From: Chloranthus sessilifolius
Lineage: Eukaryota > Streptophyta > Magnoliopsida > Chloranthales > Chloranthaceae
DNA length: 64,000 nucleotides
Direction: 5' to 3'
NCBI GenBank assembly: GCA_021018995.1
Contig: CM037585.1
Location: 123,594,831-123,658,830 of the forward strand
Shown: positions 22,097-32,137 of the stretch, piece by piece
Layout of the letters: each line of letters opens with the position of its first letter
How positions within the stretch are numbered: position 1 is the stretch's first letter
Program-made: the position numbers and the translations under genes
The notes under the pieces: model-generated
Seen by the model: only the letters and a program-made list of their open reading frames with translations
What the model was told of the DNA's origin: nothing
The model's database searches: none

Positions 22097-22896
22097 CCCG
22101 AAGATGGAATATGCTAAATGCAAGGAGGTGAAGTCATGAATCACCTCCTTCACCTGCTGAGTTCTCAATTTTGCATCTTTTTCAACCTTCCACTCTTTGT
22201 AACCTTCACCCATAAGCCACAATACAACTCAGTCATAAGACCTTGTTGATCCTAATTGGAATGAGCTGTCATGTGGAGATGAGGAGTTGCTTAATCTATG
22301 GTGAGGAATAGTCAATGATGCCAGAAATTAGAAGCCTTGCCTATGCTCATGCTTGCAAACCCATTTGGGGTCTATAATTGTTCTTGAGCCTATGTGAAAG
22401 CTGAAAACCCTCAAATTCCTTTGTGAGTGACAACCCTGGTAAGTTTTGGGTCTTGAAATTGCATGTATTGGGCATTTGTTTAAACCTAATTTTTGAATTG
22501 ATGACTAACATGCGCATACTGTTTTTCATGTTGTAAACTGATTAGAAATGATGTGCATGCATGTAAGATGTTTATGTTAAATTGTCTGTGCATTCCATGT
22601 GTTTAAAAAACTTAATATTTTGAAAGATCAAGGATGGACTGACACACTATTTATTGAAAACTGACTTAATATTGTCTGCACTTTTGTTAACTATTTTGTT
22701 GAGAAGTTTGTGGGTATCTTCACTGAAAACCCTTAGGAGACTTCACTCCTCCACTAGGGATCACCTATGGGCTTAAAAGGCTTGATGCATAAGCTAAATG
22801 CATCCGTGCTCCCTACGAAAGTGGCATTTAAACTTTTAGAGTAGATATTTAATTTTTGCTTTGCTCGAGGACTAGCAAAGATTAGGTTTGGGAGTG
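22097..22896 (+). other. Athila 3' internal end plus PPT, in front of element C's first LTR
   Basis: This 800-base stretch aligns to 45819-46619, the 3' internal end of element C, including 'gaggactagcaaag' and the G-rich PPT. It stands immediately before a 5' LTR, where host flank would be expected. It is therefore the tail of an additional, upstream copy. Confidence 0.8.
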
Positions 22897-24215
22897 TGTT
22901 AAGTGTTGAAAAATATTATTTTTCACCTCTTAACTTAGCCTTTACCATTCCTTGTAACCATCTAATAAGTGTATTTTGAGTGTGTTTTGTAGTTAAGAAT
23001 AACATTGCAGCTATTAGTACAACTGTCATGCTTTGGAGGCCAAACAGAGAAGTTTTAAAGCAGACTGTGAAGCCCCATTGAAGAACAGAAGAAACACCAT
23101 GGTGATTATTTTGGATGCATGTGTGGGCCCCAGAAATCTGACAGAGGAGAGGAATGAAGAGCTGAACAGAGGAAGGCGTTACAACAGTCTGTGCACAGTA
23201 GTAGCAATGTAGAGAAGAGTTTTCACGCAGCTGAAAGCAAGCTCGCAAGGCTCTCGCACAGGTTAATTCACACAGAAGGAAGCCTTAAGAGTATCCCGCA
23301 CAACCCAGTTAGGCAGCGGAACAAGGAGCTCACGCCCATCTCGCGTAGCTCGTAAGTGAAAAGAGCTTAAAAGAACACCTCGTGAAGTTTTCGCGAAGGT
23401 CAAAACTGCAGACAAGTCCCTACGAGGATCTCGCGAGGTTCAGATAGTTCAAGAGGCCCAGAGGCTCGCGTAGCCAAAGAGGAGAGAGATGCCCAGAAGA
23501 TTTTTCGCAAAGACCTCGCATGCCTCCAAGACAGAGCCAACCACGCGAGATGTTCAGCTCATCCTGGCAATTAACCCCGCACAGCTCAACTTTCATCATT
23601 GCAACAGCCTAGCAAGACTTAATGTAAACCCGCGAGAGCTTCGCGACTTGAGCCATCTTGAGCACTACTTGCGCAAACGACGTTGCTCAATTCAAAAGGC
23701 ACCTCACGAAGTTCATTCCATTATAAGATGCATCATGCAACAGCTACGTGGGAAGCCAAAATGCTGCACTCATCTGTGCGAAGCTTGGGTTCTCACTTCT
23801 CATTGCAAGCTCAGGGACTTTTTGGCGATTTCCACATTGCTAGGGCACAAATCCCGAGGCCCTAATCTAATCCCACACATCCCGAGCCATCCAAGGGATA
23901 TAAATAAGCCACGTCTATAATAAAATTAGGGTTTTCTCCCCTATTAAACTCTCTTTTTAGGATTGCCAGATCTGTAGCCTGATATGGAGGGCCTACTAAA
24001 ATAATCCCTGTGTGGTTAAAGATCAATCATCCCTGTGGGACAAACTCTTACTTACTCAAAACCTGCTACAATAGCCTTGGATCTTGCAGGACTGTGTGTA
24101 TTTTAGACTTGCTATTTTGTGTTTTTCAACCCACCTTTTGATTTATTTTTACTAACACATTTTTACCGCTATTTTCAAATAAAGTTAACAGCAAACATCT
24201 GAAATAAACCCAACA
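22897..24215 (+). repeat. Element C first LTR (internally deleted)
   Basis: TGTTAAGTG...AACCCAACA. A TATA box, TATAAATAAG, is at 23899-23908. Upstream of it, 23226-23800 is dense in CGCGAG/TCGCGA-type words. Compared with 46620-49078 it lacks about 1.24 kb, with the junction after 23945. Confidence 0.85.
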
Positions 24216-24219
24216 AGCT

Positions 24220-24240
24220 TTTGGCACTACTGTCGGGGAC
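24220..24240 (+). other. Primer-binding site of element C (tRNA-Asp type, degenerate)
   Basis: The sequence reads ttggcactactgtcgggga where Athila-type elements usually have TGGCGCCGTTGCCGGGGA. It starts four bases after the LTR end. Confidence 0.65.
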
Positions 24241-24540
24241 CTTTGATCTATTAGTAGACCTGAGTTGTTATTTTTGTTTACTAAATTCATTTGTAGCACT
24301 GCCTTTAATTGAATAAAAGTACTACTGATTTTTGTTAGAATTTTTACAAATTTGGACAACAGCAGAAGGGAAAAGCTAGAGCTGCAGCTGAAGTTTAGCT
24401 AGCTTCTGTTTGCATTTCTTTTACCCTAAAGACTCAGTTCCATTTCTATTGAATTCCCTGACAGTAGTTTAGTTGTAAATTTTGTTTGCAAATTATTTAA
24501 GTGTGCTGTGAGTATTTTCTTTACCTGCTGTTCTGTGTCT

Positions 24541-26112
24541 ATGCTTGGTAGAAGGTCCCTTAACCCTGAATTAGAACCTCCAAATCCTAAGATAGAAAGA
24601 TTCCTTAGACTGAGAAACACCACACCAGCCCCTGTTATTGAAACTATGCCAGCTGTGATGGCTGAGAGGCAGAGGACACTGAAGGAATATAATGCACCTG
24701 GGGCATATACATTCCCCTTCTGCATTCAATTTCCTTCAGTTGAGAGAAATTATGAGATTAAGTTCTCCACCATCAACATGCTGCCATCTTTCCATGGGCT
24801 CATTAAGGAAGATCCTTACAAGCACATCGATGAGTTCTTGGCACTTTGCACAACATTTAACATTACTGAATTGAGACCAGAAGCCACCAAACTTAGGCTT
24901 TTTCCTTTTTTCCTAAAGGATAAAGCCAGTACTTGGCTCTCTAGGCTCCCAACCAATAACATCTAGGCATGGAATGATCAATTTCTGACAAAATTCTTCC
25001 CTATAAATATAACTAGTCAGATGAGGACGAACATACTTTCATTTACTCAATCCTCAACTGAAGATTTTCATGGAGCATGGGAAAGGTTTCAAGAAATGTT
25101 AAAATAATATTCCCACCACCAATTTCGCAGTGACAGCTTGTACAAGTCATCTACCAAGAAATTGATCCCAAAAGTAGGGACATGGTGGATGTCTCTTGTC
25201 GGGGTAGCTGATGAGGCATGGGACTTGTTTAACATTATAAGTGAGAATTTCATCCAGCAGGATTCATTGTCCCGCAATGACAGTCAAACTCCAGCTAGAA
25301 TGGTGAAAGAATCCACCTCTAGAGGTGGCATGTATGAGGACAAGGTACAGAGTGAATTAGAATGGAAGGTGCACAACCTGAGCTTAAAATTTGATAAGTT
25401 GATGAATGTGATGCAACCTAGATTGGCTGCACAAGTGGAAGAGGCATGTCTGATATACTAATATCCCACACATTCACTTTAAGAATGTTCATCAGCCAAC
25501 CAGTTCTCTGATTTGATTATGGAATATGCTAATGCTGCCCAAGCATATGAGCAACAACCCATTGGGTACACCTAGAGAAACCACCCCAATCTGAGGTGGA
25601 GACAAGATACATATCAGCAGCAACTGGCAGTATCATACAGACCACAACACCAATTCAACCAGGGATATGCACCTAGGCATAATTTTTAGTTGCCTACCCC
25701 ACAGCCAAATCAGTTGGTTATGCCCCCATCACAGCCCAGATTCTCTTCTTTTGAAGAGCAAATATTAGCATCAATACAAAATTTGGAAAACTTAGTATAA
25801 ACTGTGAACTCTCATGGGCAAAGCATTAAAAAAATAGAGGACCAGCTGGGTCAAATCTGTAATGATTTAAACAAGAGAGAAGAGGGCAGGTCGCCTAGTC
25901 AACCCTTGGCAAACCCTATAGGGCAATACATGATTGGAGAAGGCTCCTCTACTCATGAGGAGGCTAATGTAATCACTACCCTGAGAAATGATAGGGTGGT
26001 TGACAATCAAGTGGGCAGGGCAGCTGAGGAGATCATGGAGAATGAAAAAGAAAAAAATGTGAGTGTAGAAGAAGATTTGAATTCATCCCCTGATGTGAAT
26101 CAGCAGGGATAA
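24541..26112 (+). pseudogene. Athila gag remnant
   Basis: A single frame runs throughout, starting at ATG 24541 (MLGRRSLNPE). The conserved capsid-like core reads FHGLIKEDPYKHIDEFL and FLKDKASTWLSRLP. It continues through QYxxxxQSSTEDFHGAWERF, a Gln-rich middle and an acidic tail. About seven in-frame stops are visible (24964, 25105, 25459 and others), mostly at codons one change from Gln or Trp. No clear CCHC knuckle is seen, as in many Athila Gags. The native product would form the particle that packages element RNA. Confidence 0.8.
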
Positions 26113-26294
26113 AATAAAGGGGCTGATGTTGACCACCAACATGAAGAAATAAATAAAGAAAAAATAAAAAATAAAAATTTGATCATGATGTAGCTAGGCA
26201 TGCAGCTGAGGTACCAGCAGTATCTCAGCTGCCATTTTCTCACGCACTTGATGGACCTTCCCCTTTTGACAAAGGGAATGCCCAAATAGAGGAA

Positions 26295-27213
26295 ATGATG
26301 GAGACCTTCAGGCAGGTCAAGATAAATTTACCTTTGCTTGATACTATTAAACAGGTACCTGCCTATGCTAAATTCTTGAAGGACCTTTGTACTCAAAAGA
26401 GGAAATCAAGAGTCCATTTATCCAAGAAGGTTTTTATAACTGAAAATTTGAATTCTGTGCTTTCAATTGTCACACCTGAAAAGTTGCAAGACCTAAGGGT
26501 ACCTACTATCCCCTTTGTTAATGGTGACCACACCATTGGTCGGGCTCTTCTAGACCTAGGAGTCAGTGTGAACCTGCTGACATTTACTGTGTATGAGCAG
26601 TTGGGTTTGGGGGAGTTGAAACCAATTCCAATTGTGCTCCAAATACTGATAGGTCTGAGAGAAGACCCATGGGTGTGGTTGAGGATGTTTTGGTGGGATT
26701 AGACAAGTTATACTCCCTGCTGATTCTTTAGTCTTGGATATGGAACCTTGCAAAAGTAAAACCCCCATTCCTGTGATCTTAGGTAGGCCACTCTTGGCCA
26801 CTGCCAATGTCTGCATTCAATGCAGGTCAGAGGCCATGGAGGTCACCTTTGGGAATATGAAGGTTGAGCTAAATGTGTATAATGTTGTAAGACAGCCTCA
26901 GCTGGACAATGAGGACTGTTTTATAGTTGATGTACTAGATGACCTTGTGGAGGAGAATCTATCCCAGCTGCTGGATTGGGATAATATTTTTTTTTATTTG
27001 GAGAGTGTGTGGACTAACGTTATAGATGAGGAGGCCCCACAGTACTGTAATGAAGACATCAACACCCAAGAGTCTTCAGTCGGCCTAGTGCAACATTCCA
27101 ATTGGAAATCTTCATTGCTGCCCCTATCTCAAACCTCCAAGACACCCTTGCTGCCTTCCATTGATAGTCCACCAGATCTGGAGCTGAAACAACTATTAGA
27201 TACATTAAAGTAA
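26295..27213 (+). pseudogene. Athila protease region remnant
   Basis: The conserved pre-protease segment KINLPLLDTIKQVPAYAKFL is followed by the active-site neighbourhood ALLDLGVSVNLL, where the usual family wording is DLGAS. Ala is replaced by Val next to the catalytic Asp-Leu-Gly. A frameshift near 26700 moves the downstream ILGRPLLATAN motif into the next frame. The 3' part, ending at 27213, is a poorly conserved linker rich in Glu and Ser. The frame differs from gag. Confidence 0.78.
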
Positions 27214-28756
27214 GCCTTTTTGGGGTAGAATAACAAACTTTCTGTGATTATCTCTTCCTCTCTCACTAATGAGTAAGAAGATGAATTATTGTGTGTGTTG
27301 AGGAAGCACAAAAAGGCAATTGGCTAGATAATTACTGATCTTGGTGGCATTGATCCATCTGTGTGTATGCATAAAATGTACTTGGAAGAGGGTTCCAAAC
27401 CCTCTAGGGAGATGCAGAGGAAGTTAAATCCTCATATGCAGGAGGTGGTTTTAAAAGATATAGTAAAACTGTTAGATGCAGGGGTGATTTACGCCATTTC
27501 AGATTCAGAATGGGTGTCACCTATTCAAGTGGTCCCCAAAAAGATAGGCATAATAGTTATTACTTCAGATTCTGGGGAGTTGATGTCAGCCAGGGAGACC
27601 ACTGGCTAGAGAGTTTATATAGATTACAGAAAACTCAACTCCAAAACTAGAAAAGACCACTTTCCTCTCCCTTTCATTGACCAAATTCTAGAAAAACTTA
27701 TAGGAAAAGTATTGTATTGCTTCCTTGATGGATACTTAGGTTATAGCCAAATACCTGTATATCCTCAAGATTAAGAAAAAATCACATTCACATGTCCTTT
27801 TGGCACCTTTTGCTTATCGGAGAATGCCTTTTGGACTGTGTAATGCTCCTGCTATATTTCAGAGGTGCATGTATGCAATTTTCTCATATATGATTGACAA
27901 GTTTCTGAAAATTTTTATGGATGATTTTTCAGTCTTTGGGGACAACTTTAGTCAATGCTTAAATCACCTCAACCTGATTCTGCAAAGGTGTGAAGAGACC
28001 AATTTGGTCTTAAGCTGGGAAAGGAGCCACTTCATGGTAACACAAAGAATTGTATTAGACCATGTGGTTTCCCACAGATGTATAGAGGTTGACAAAGTAA
28101 AAGTTGACTTGATCTCACACCTGCCCCCACTCAGAACTGTCAAACAAATTAGATCATTTTTAGGACATGCAGGATTTTACAGGAGATTTATTAAGGACTT
28201 CAGCAGAATTGCAAAACCACTGTGCCACCTGCTGTTCTAGGATGTGCAATTTGATTTTTCTGCTGAGTGCCTTGAGGCCTTTGAGCCCTTGAAAAAGTGT
28301 CTCACCTCTGCTCGTGTAATCTAAGCCTCTGATTACTCCCTTCCTTTTGAGCTGATGTGTGATGCATCAGATCTAACACTAAGTGTTGTCCTAAGACAGA
28401 GAAACGACAAGCTGCCAACAGTGATATACTATGTTAGCAAAACATTAGCAGAGGCTCAACTCAACTATACTACAACTGAGAAGGAGCTGCTAGATATTAT
28501 TTTTACTGTGGACAAGTTTAGACCCTACTTGCTTGGGTCTAAAACTATTGTGTTTACAGATCACTCAGCCCTCAAATACCTATTGGCCAAAAAAGATGCT
28601 AAACCTAGGCTGATCAGATGGATCATGCTGCTGCAGGAGTTTGATCTTGAGATCGGAGATAAAACGGGAGTGGAGAATGTGGTGGCTGACTACCTGTCTA
28701 GAATTTTGTTGGATGAGTGTGCTACACCTGTGAGAGATGTGTTCCCTGATGAGTAG
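27214..28756 (+). pseudogene. Athila reverse transcriptase and RNase H remnant
   Basis: RT motifs in order: VSPIQVVPKK, VYIDYRKLN, then MPFGLCNAPA and the catalytic IFMDDFSVFG, followed by FLGHAGFYRRFI. RNase H shows [17 protein letters not shown] and VADYLSRI. Stops occur at 27608, about 27772, 28238 and 28321. A frame change near 27790 separates the N-terminal fingers from the palm. Both Asp residues of the palm motif survive. The wording from KPRLIRWI onward parallels element A at 2-150. Confidence 0.85.
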
Positions 28757-30076
28757 CTGTTTGCTATTCAGGCTGTTGTCCCATGGTTTGCCTATATTGT
28801 AAACTACTTGGTTGCTGGCAGGATCCCTTCCCATTGGTCTAAAATGGATAAAGATTTGTTCTTTTCACAAGTCAAGCGTTTTTTCTGGGAGGATCCTTGC
28901 CTATTCAAGTACTGTACAGACTAAATAATCAGGAAGTGTGTCTCTGAGTGTGACTTCCCCAGTATTCTAAGCATGTGCCATGAAAGTGCCTGTGGGGGTC
29001 ACTTCAGTGGGAACAAAACGTCAACTAAAATTTTGTAATGTGGATTTTATTGGCCTTCCTTATTCAAGAATGCTCATGCACATTGCAAAGTCTGTGTCAG
29101 ATTTCAGAAGATGGGTAGCTTGTCAAGAATAAATTCCATGCCATCGCAACCCATCTTAGTTATAGATTTGTTTGATGTTTGGAGCATTAAATTTATGGGC
29201 ACTTTCCCTCCATATTTTTGTTATACATTTATCTTAGTGGTTGTGGACTATACTTCCAAATGGGTAGAAGCAACTGCCACAAGGGCCAATGACCATAAAG
29301 TAGTCCTCAAGTTTGTTAAGAAAACTATTTTCTCAAGATTTGGAACCCCCAGAGCCATCATCAGTGATGGAGGCAGCCACTTCTATAATAAGCACATTGA
29401 GAGCTTGCTCAAGAAGAACTCTATTACACATAGGATTGCTAAACCTTACCACCCACAGACCAGTGGGCAAGTAGAGATTTCCAACAGGGAAATCAAGCAT
29501 AACCTAGAGAAAATAGTGAGGACAGATAGGAAGAACTGGGCTGTTAAGCTTTCTGATGCACTATGGCCTTATAGGACTGCCTATAATACCCCAATAGGAA
29601 TGTCCCCTTTCAGACTGGTCTATGGCAAGGCTTGCCATCTGCCAATAGAGTTAGAGCACAGGGCCTTTTGTGCCATTAAAACATTGGATATAGATCTAAC
29701 TGCTGCTGGTGTTCACAGGAAGCTACAACTATCAGAGCTGGAGGAGCTAAGACTAGATGCTTATACCAACTCAAAGATCTACAAGGAAAAGGCTAAGGCA
29801 TTCTTTGACAAGGGCCTGTTGAGAAGAGACTTTGAGCATGGTGCAAAGGTATGACTGTTTAACTCCAGGGTAAAATTATTCCTAGGGAAATTGAGAACCA
29901 GATGGGATGCTCCTTATACTGTGATTCATGCATCCCCGTCTGGGGCTGTGGATATCATGGATCCCAAGCCTGGGAAAATCATGAAAGTGAATGGGCAGAG
30001 GCTTAAGCGTTGTGTTGAAAAATCTGTGGAGCCACTTGCCACCATTCACCTTCAACAGCTTCCCACTGCTAACTGA
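28757..30076 (+). pseudogene. Athila integrase remnant
   Basis: The H2C2 region is seen around 28975-29100 (HESACGGHFSGNKT, then HCKVCVRFQ). The catalytic core starts at WSIKFMGTF, where relatives including element A have D at the K position, so the first catalytic Asp appears lost. IISDGGSHF and SGQVEISNRE keep the second Asp and the Glu. The C-terminal part (TPIGMSPFRLVYGKACHLP) is very well preserved. Stops occur near 28754, 28921, 29036 and 29851. The longest uninterrupted piece is 29111-29854. The product would insert cDNA. Confidence 0.85.
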
Positions 30077-31125
30077 TCCACAACCTTGTAACATGTGTAC
30101 CATACCTGTTTTGCTTATGTTTGATGTGTGTGCAGTTTTGATTTCTGCCATGAACTGTGTGTTTAATTTGTTTTTGGTGTGTTGTTCTAATTTTGTGTTT
30201 GTTTAGAGTGTTTTGAGAAGCTGAATCTATGATTTAGAGCATATTTTTTTTCTGTGGTTTATGCATGAACTAGAAGAATGAATAGAATGTACACCATAAT
30301 TGCTAAGCATCCCCTTGATTAATCTGCTGTGATTTAATTTTATTGGTTGCTAGCATGTGTGTTTGTTGATATGTGTGCATATAGCCTAATGTGTGGGCAT
30401 GGACCATGTGTCTAGAGCTTTTGGGAAGACAGTGTTGAGACATACCCAAAAATGGACTGATGCAACACTGAGAATGAGAATGAGCAAGACTAAGCAGAGC
30501 CTCGCGAGGCCATATTTTAACTAAAAAGGCCTGTCGCATGGTTTCATCCTAAACTGCACGAGCAGTTAGTTCCACATTGGAACTGCGCGACAGGCTGACT
30601 AAATAGCCTCGTGAGGAGTTGTGTGACTGTGAAAATGCATCTCGTGCAGTTCCATTTGAACTGCGCGACACTAAGTCCAAATTCCTTGCTGTGCGAGGCC
30701 AAATTACACTTAAAAGGAGCCCTGCAAGATCCAATCTGGATCCTCACGAAGCTCGGGATTCTCTTTAAAATCCCCGCAAGAGCTCTGTCAGTCATTTTCT
30801 TCACAGAGCTCTAGCAATTATCCTCTTTTCGGACTCTCATTTTTCTTCACCATTGGACCTTGCTGCTCCACTGTTCCCTTTGTAAACCGTACATCTTGTT
30901 TAGCAGCTTGAAAAGTCAACTTTGGACCACGGGACAACTTCTATTGCTAAACCCTAGGGTTTGGGAGTAAGTTTCCAACTCTTCACCAATTGGTTAATCG
31001 TTAAACTAGAGATTACCAGTCGTAGTTGGATTGCAGGGAATTAGTTGTGCTGAGAAGTTAAGTGGACCCACAGTCAGCTTCAGTTGTAAAATCTGGACCC
31101 AAAACCCTAGATTTTAGGAGAGACT
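30077..31125 (+). other. Element C pol-to-extra-ORF spacer with CGCG-word block
   Basis: Non-coding. The first 400 bases are T-rich. From 30498 to 30785 CGCGAG, CTCGTGCAG and GCGCGACA-type words recur, as in the U3 part of this element's LTR. They are followed by a TATA-like ctctttaaaa (30761-30770) and a leader that includes 'aaaccctagggttt'. I infer an internal promoter for the next ORF. Confidence 0.45.
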
Positions 31126-32137
31126 ATGGCTGACAAAGCCCCATTTTTGGCAAACCTCTATGCCATGTTGAACCCTATTGAAACAGACATCCCTACAGCA
31201 ACTAGGAGGTCTGTGAGGATTGCAGAGGCCTCTACTATGGAAGCCACTGATATACCTGCACCCTAGGCTGGGCCCCAAGTGGATAAAGGTAAAAATAGGG
31301 CTGCCCATGTGAAGAGAGCCAGAGACCACCCCGTATTTCCTCAAGCCCTAAGAAATCTAAGAAAAAGCAAAAGAAAGGCAAGGAGGTTGTCCCAGAGACC
31401 AACCCACTGACAACTCCTTCTGATTTCGTGGCTGCCATTAAATTGGAGCGTAAGATTGCCTTTGATAAGGAATTTTTTAAGGAAGAACCCTTGGCTGCTA
31501 CATCCATAGAATTCCTAACCAAGGACTCCCTGTTGCCCTTGCTCTGGCCCCCATTGCAGTTAGTCTTTCCTAGGCTAGTGCAGCTGTTCTATCAGAACAT
31601 CAAGGTTAATACAGGTGATGATGGAAATTCTGTGCTGCTGAGCTTGATAGATGACTTTGAAATGCTAGTAAATTCAACTAGGATAGCAGCAATCCTAGGT
31701 ATACCAGCCTCTATTCCTTCTCCTTGGGGAATTACATTGATGTTGTCCAGATCATATTTGAGGGGATGAAGGACATACATGAGAAGGTGTAGAAAAAATA
31801 GAATCCCCATTCCCTACCTTATTGTAGGCTGTTCACTGCTCTGCTGAAGCAAGGGGGCTACCAATTCCAGATGGAGGAGGAGATAGTGACCTTGCCTCCT
31901 ATTAAATGTGGGAGACGCAGTGGGAAATTAGCATGACCATGATAGAAAATAAGAAGAAAGAGAAGAGGGCAACAACACCAATAGTTTAGGAAGCAGCGGC
32001 TGCTAGTCTAGTCACTGCAGCAGTCACCTTTGCTGATACATCTGCAGCAGTCACCCCTGCTATCACTCCTGCTGCCACAGCAGCATCCAGCACTGCAGCT
32101 ACCCCTATCTTACCTTCCATCCCTACCTCACCCATTA
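31126..32137 (+). pseudogene. Athila extra (post-pol) ORF, 5' part
   Basis: It opens at ATG 31126 (MADKAPFLANLYAML). A frameshift near 31340 moves the reading frame, after which a Lys-rich stretch precedes LERKIAFDKEFFKEE and a hydrophobic domain ending RIAAILGIPASIPS. This resembles the 'putative plant transposon protein' domain found in post-pol ORFs of Athila and Tat elements. I make that link from wording and position only. The 3' end of the exon-like piece is cut by the solo LTR at 32138. Just before it, an Ala/Thr-rich run (AAVTFADTSAAVTPA) begins the low-complexity region that resumes at 34464. Confidence 0.6.

Noticed and set aside
23489-23920. 143-codon open frame in the Athila LTR (also 47120-47602)
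   Set aside because: Present in both LTRs, but it spans the U3 word array and TATA region and shows no domain. Likely open by composition.
24508-24540. Upstream start codon for gag at 24508
   Set aside because: The residues between 24508 and 24541 are hydrophobic and unlike Athila Gag. MLGRRSLNPE at 24541 fits the family start better.
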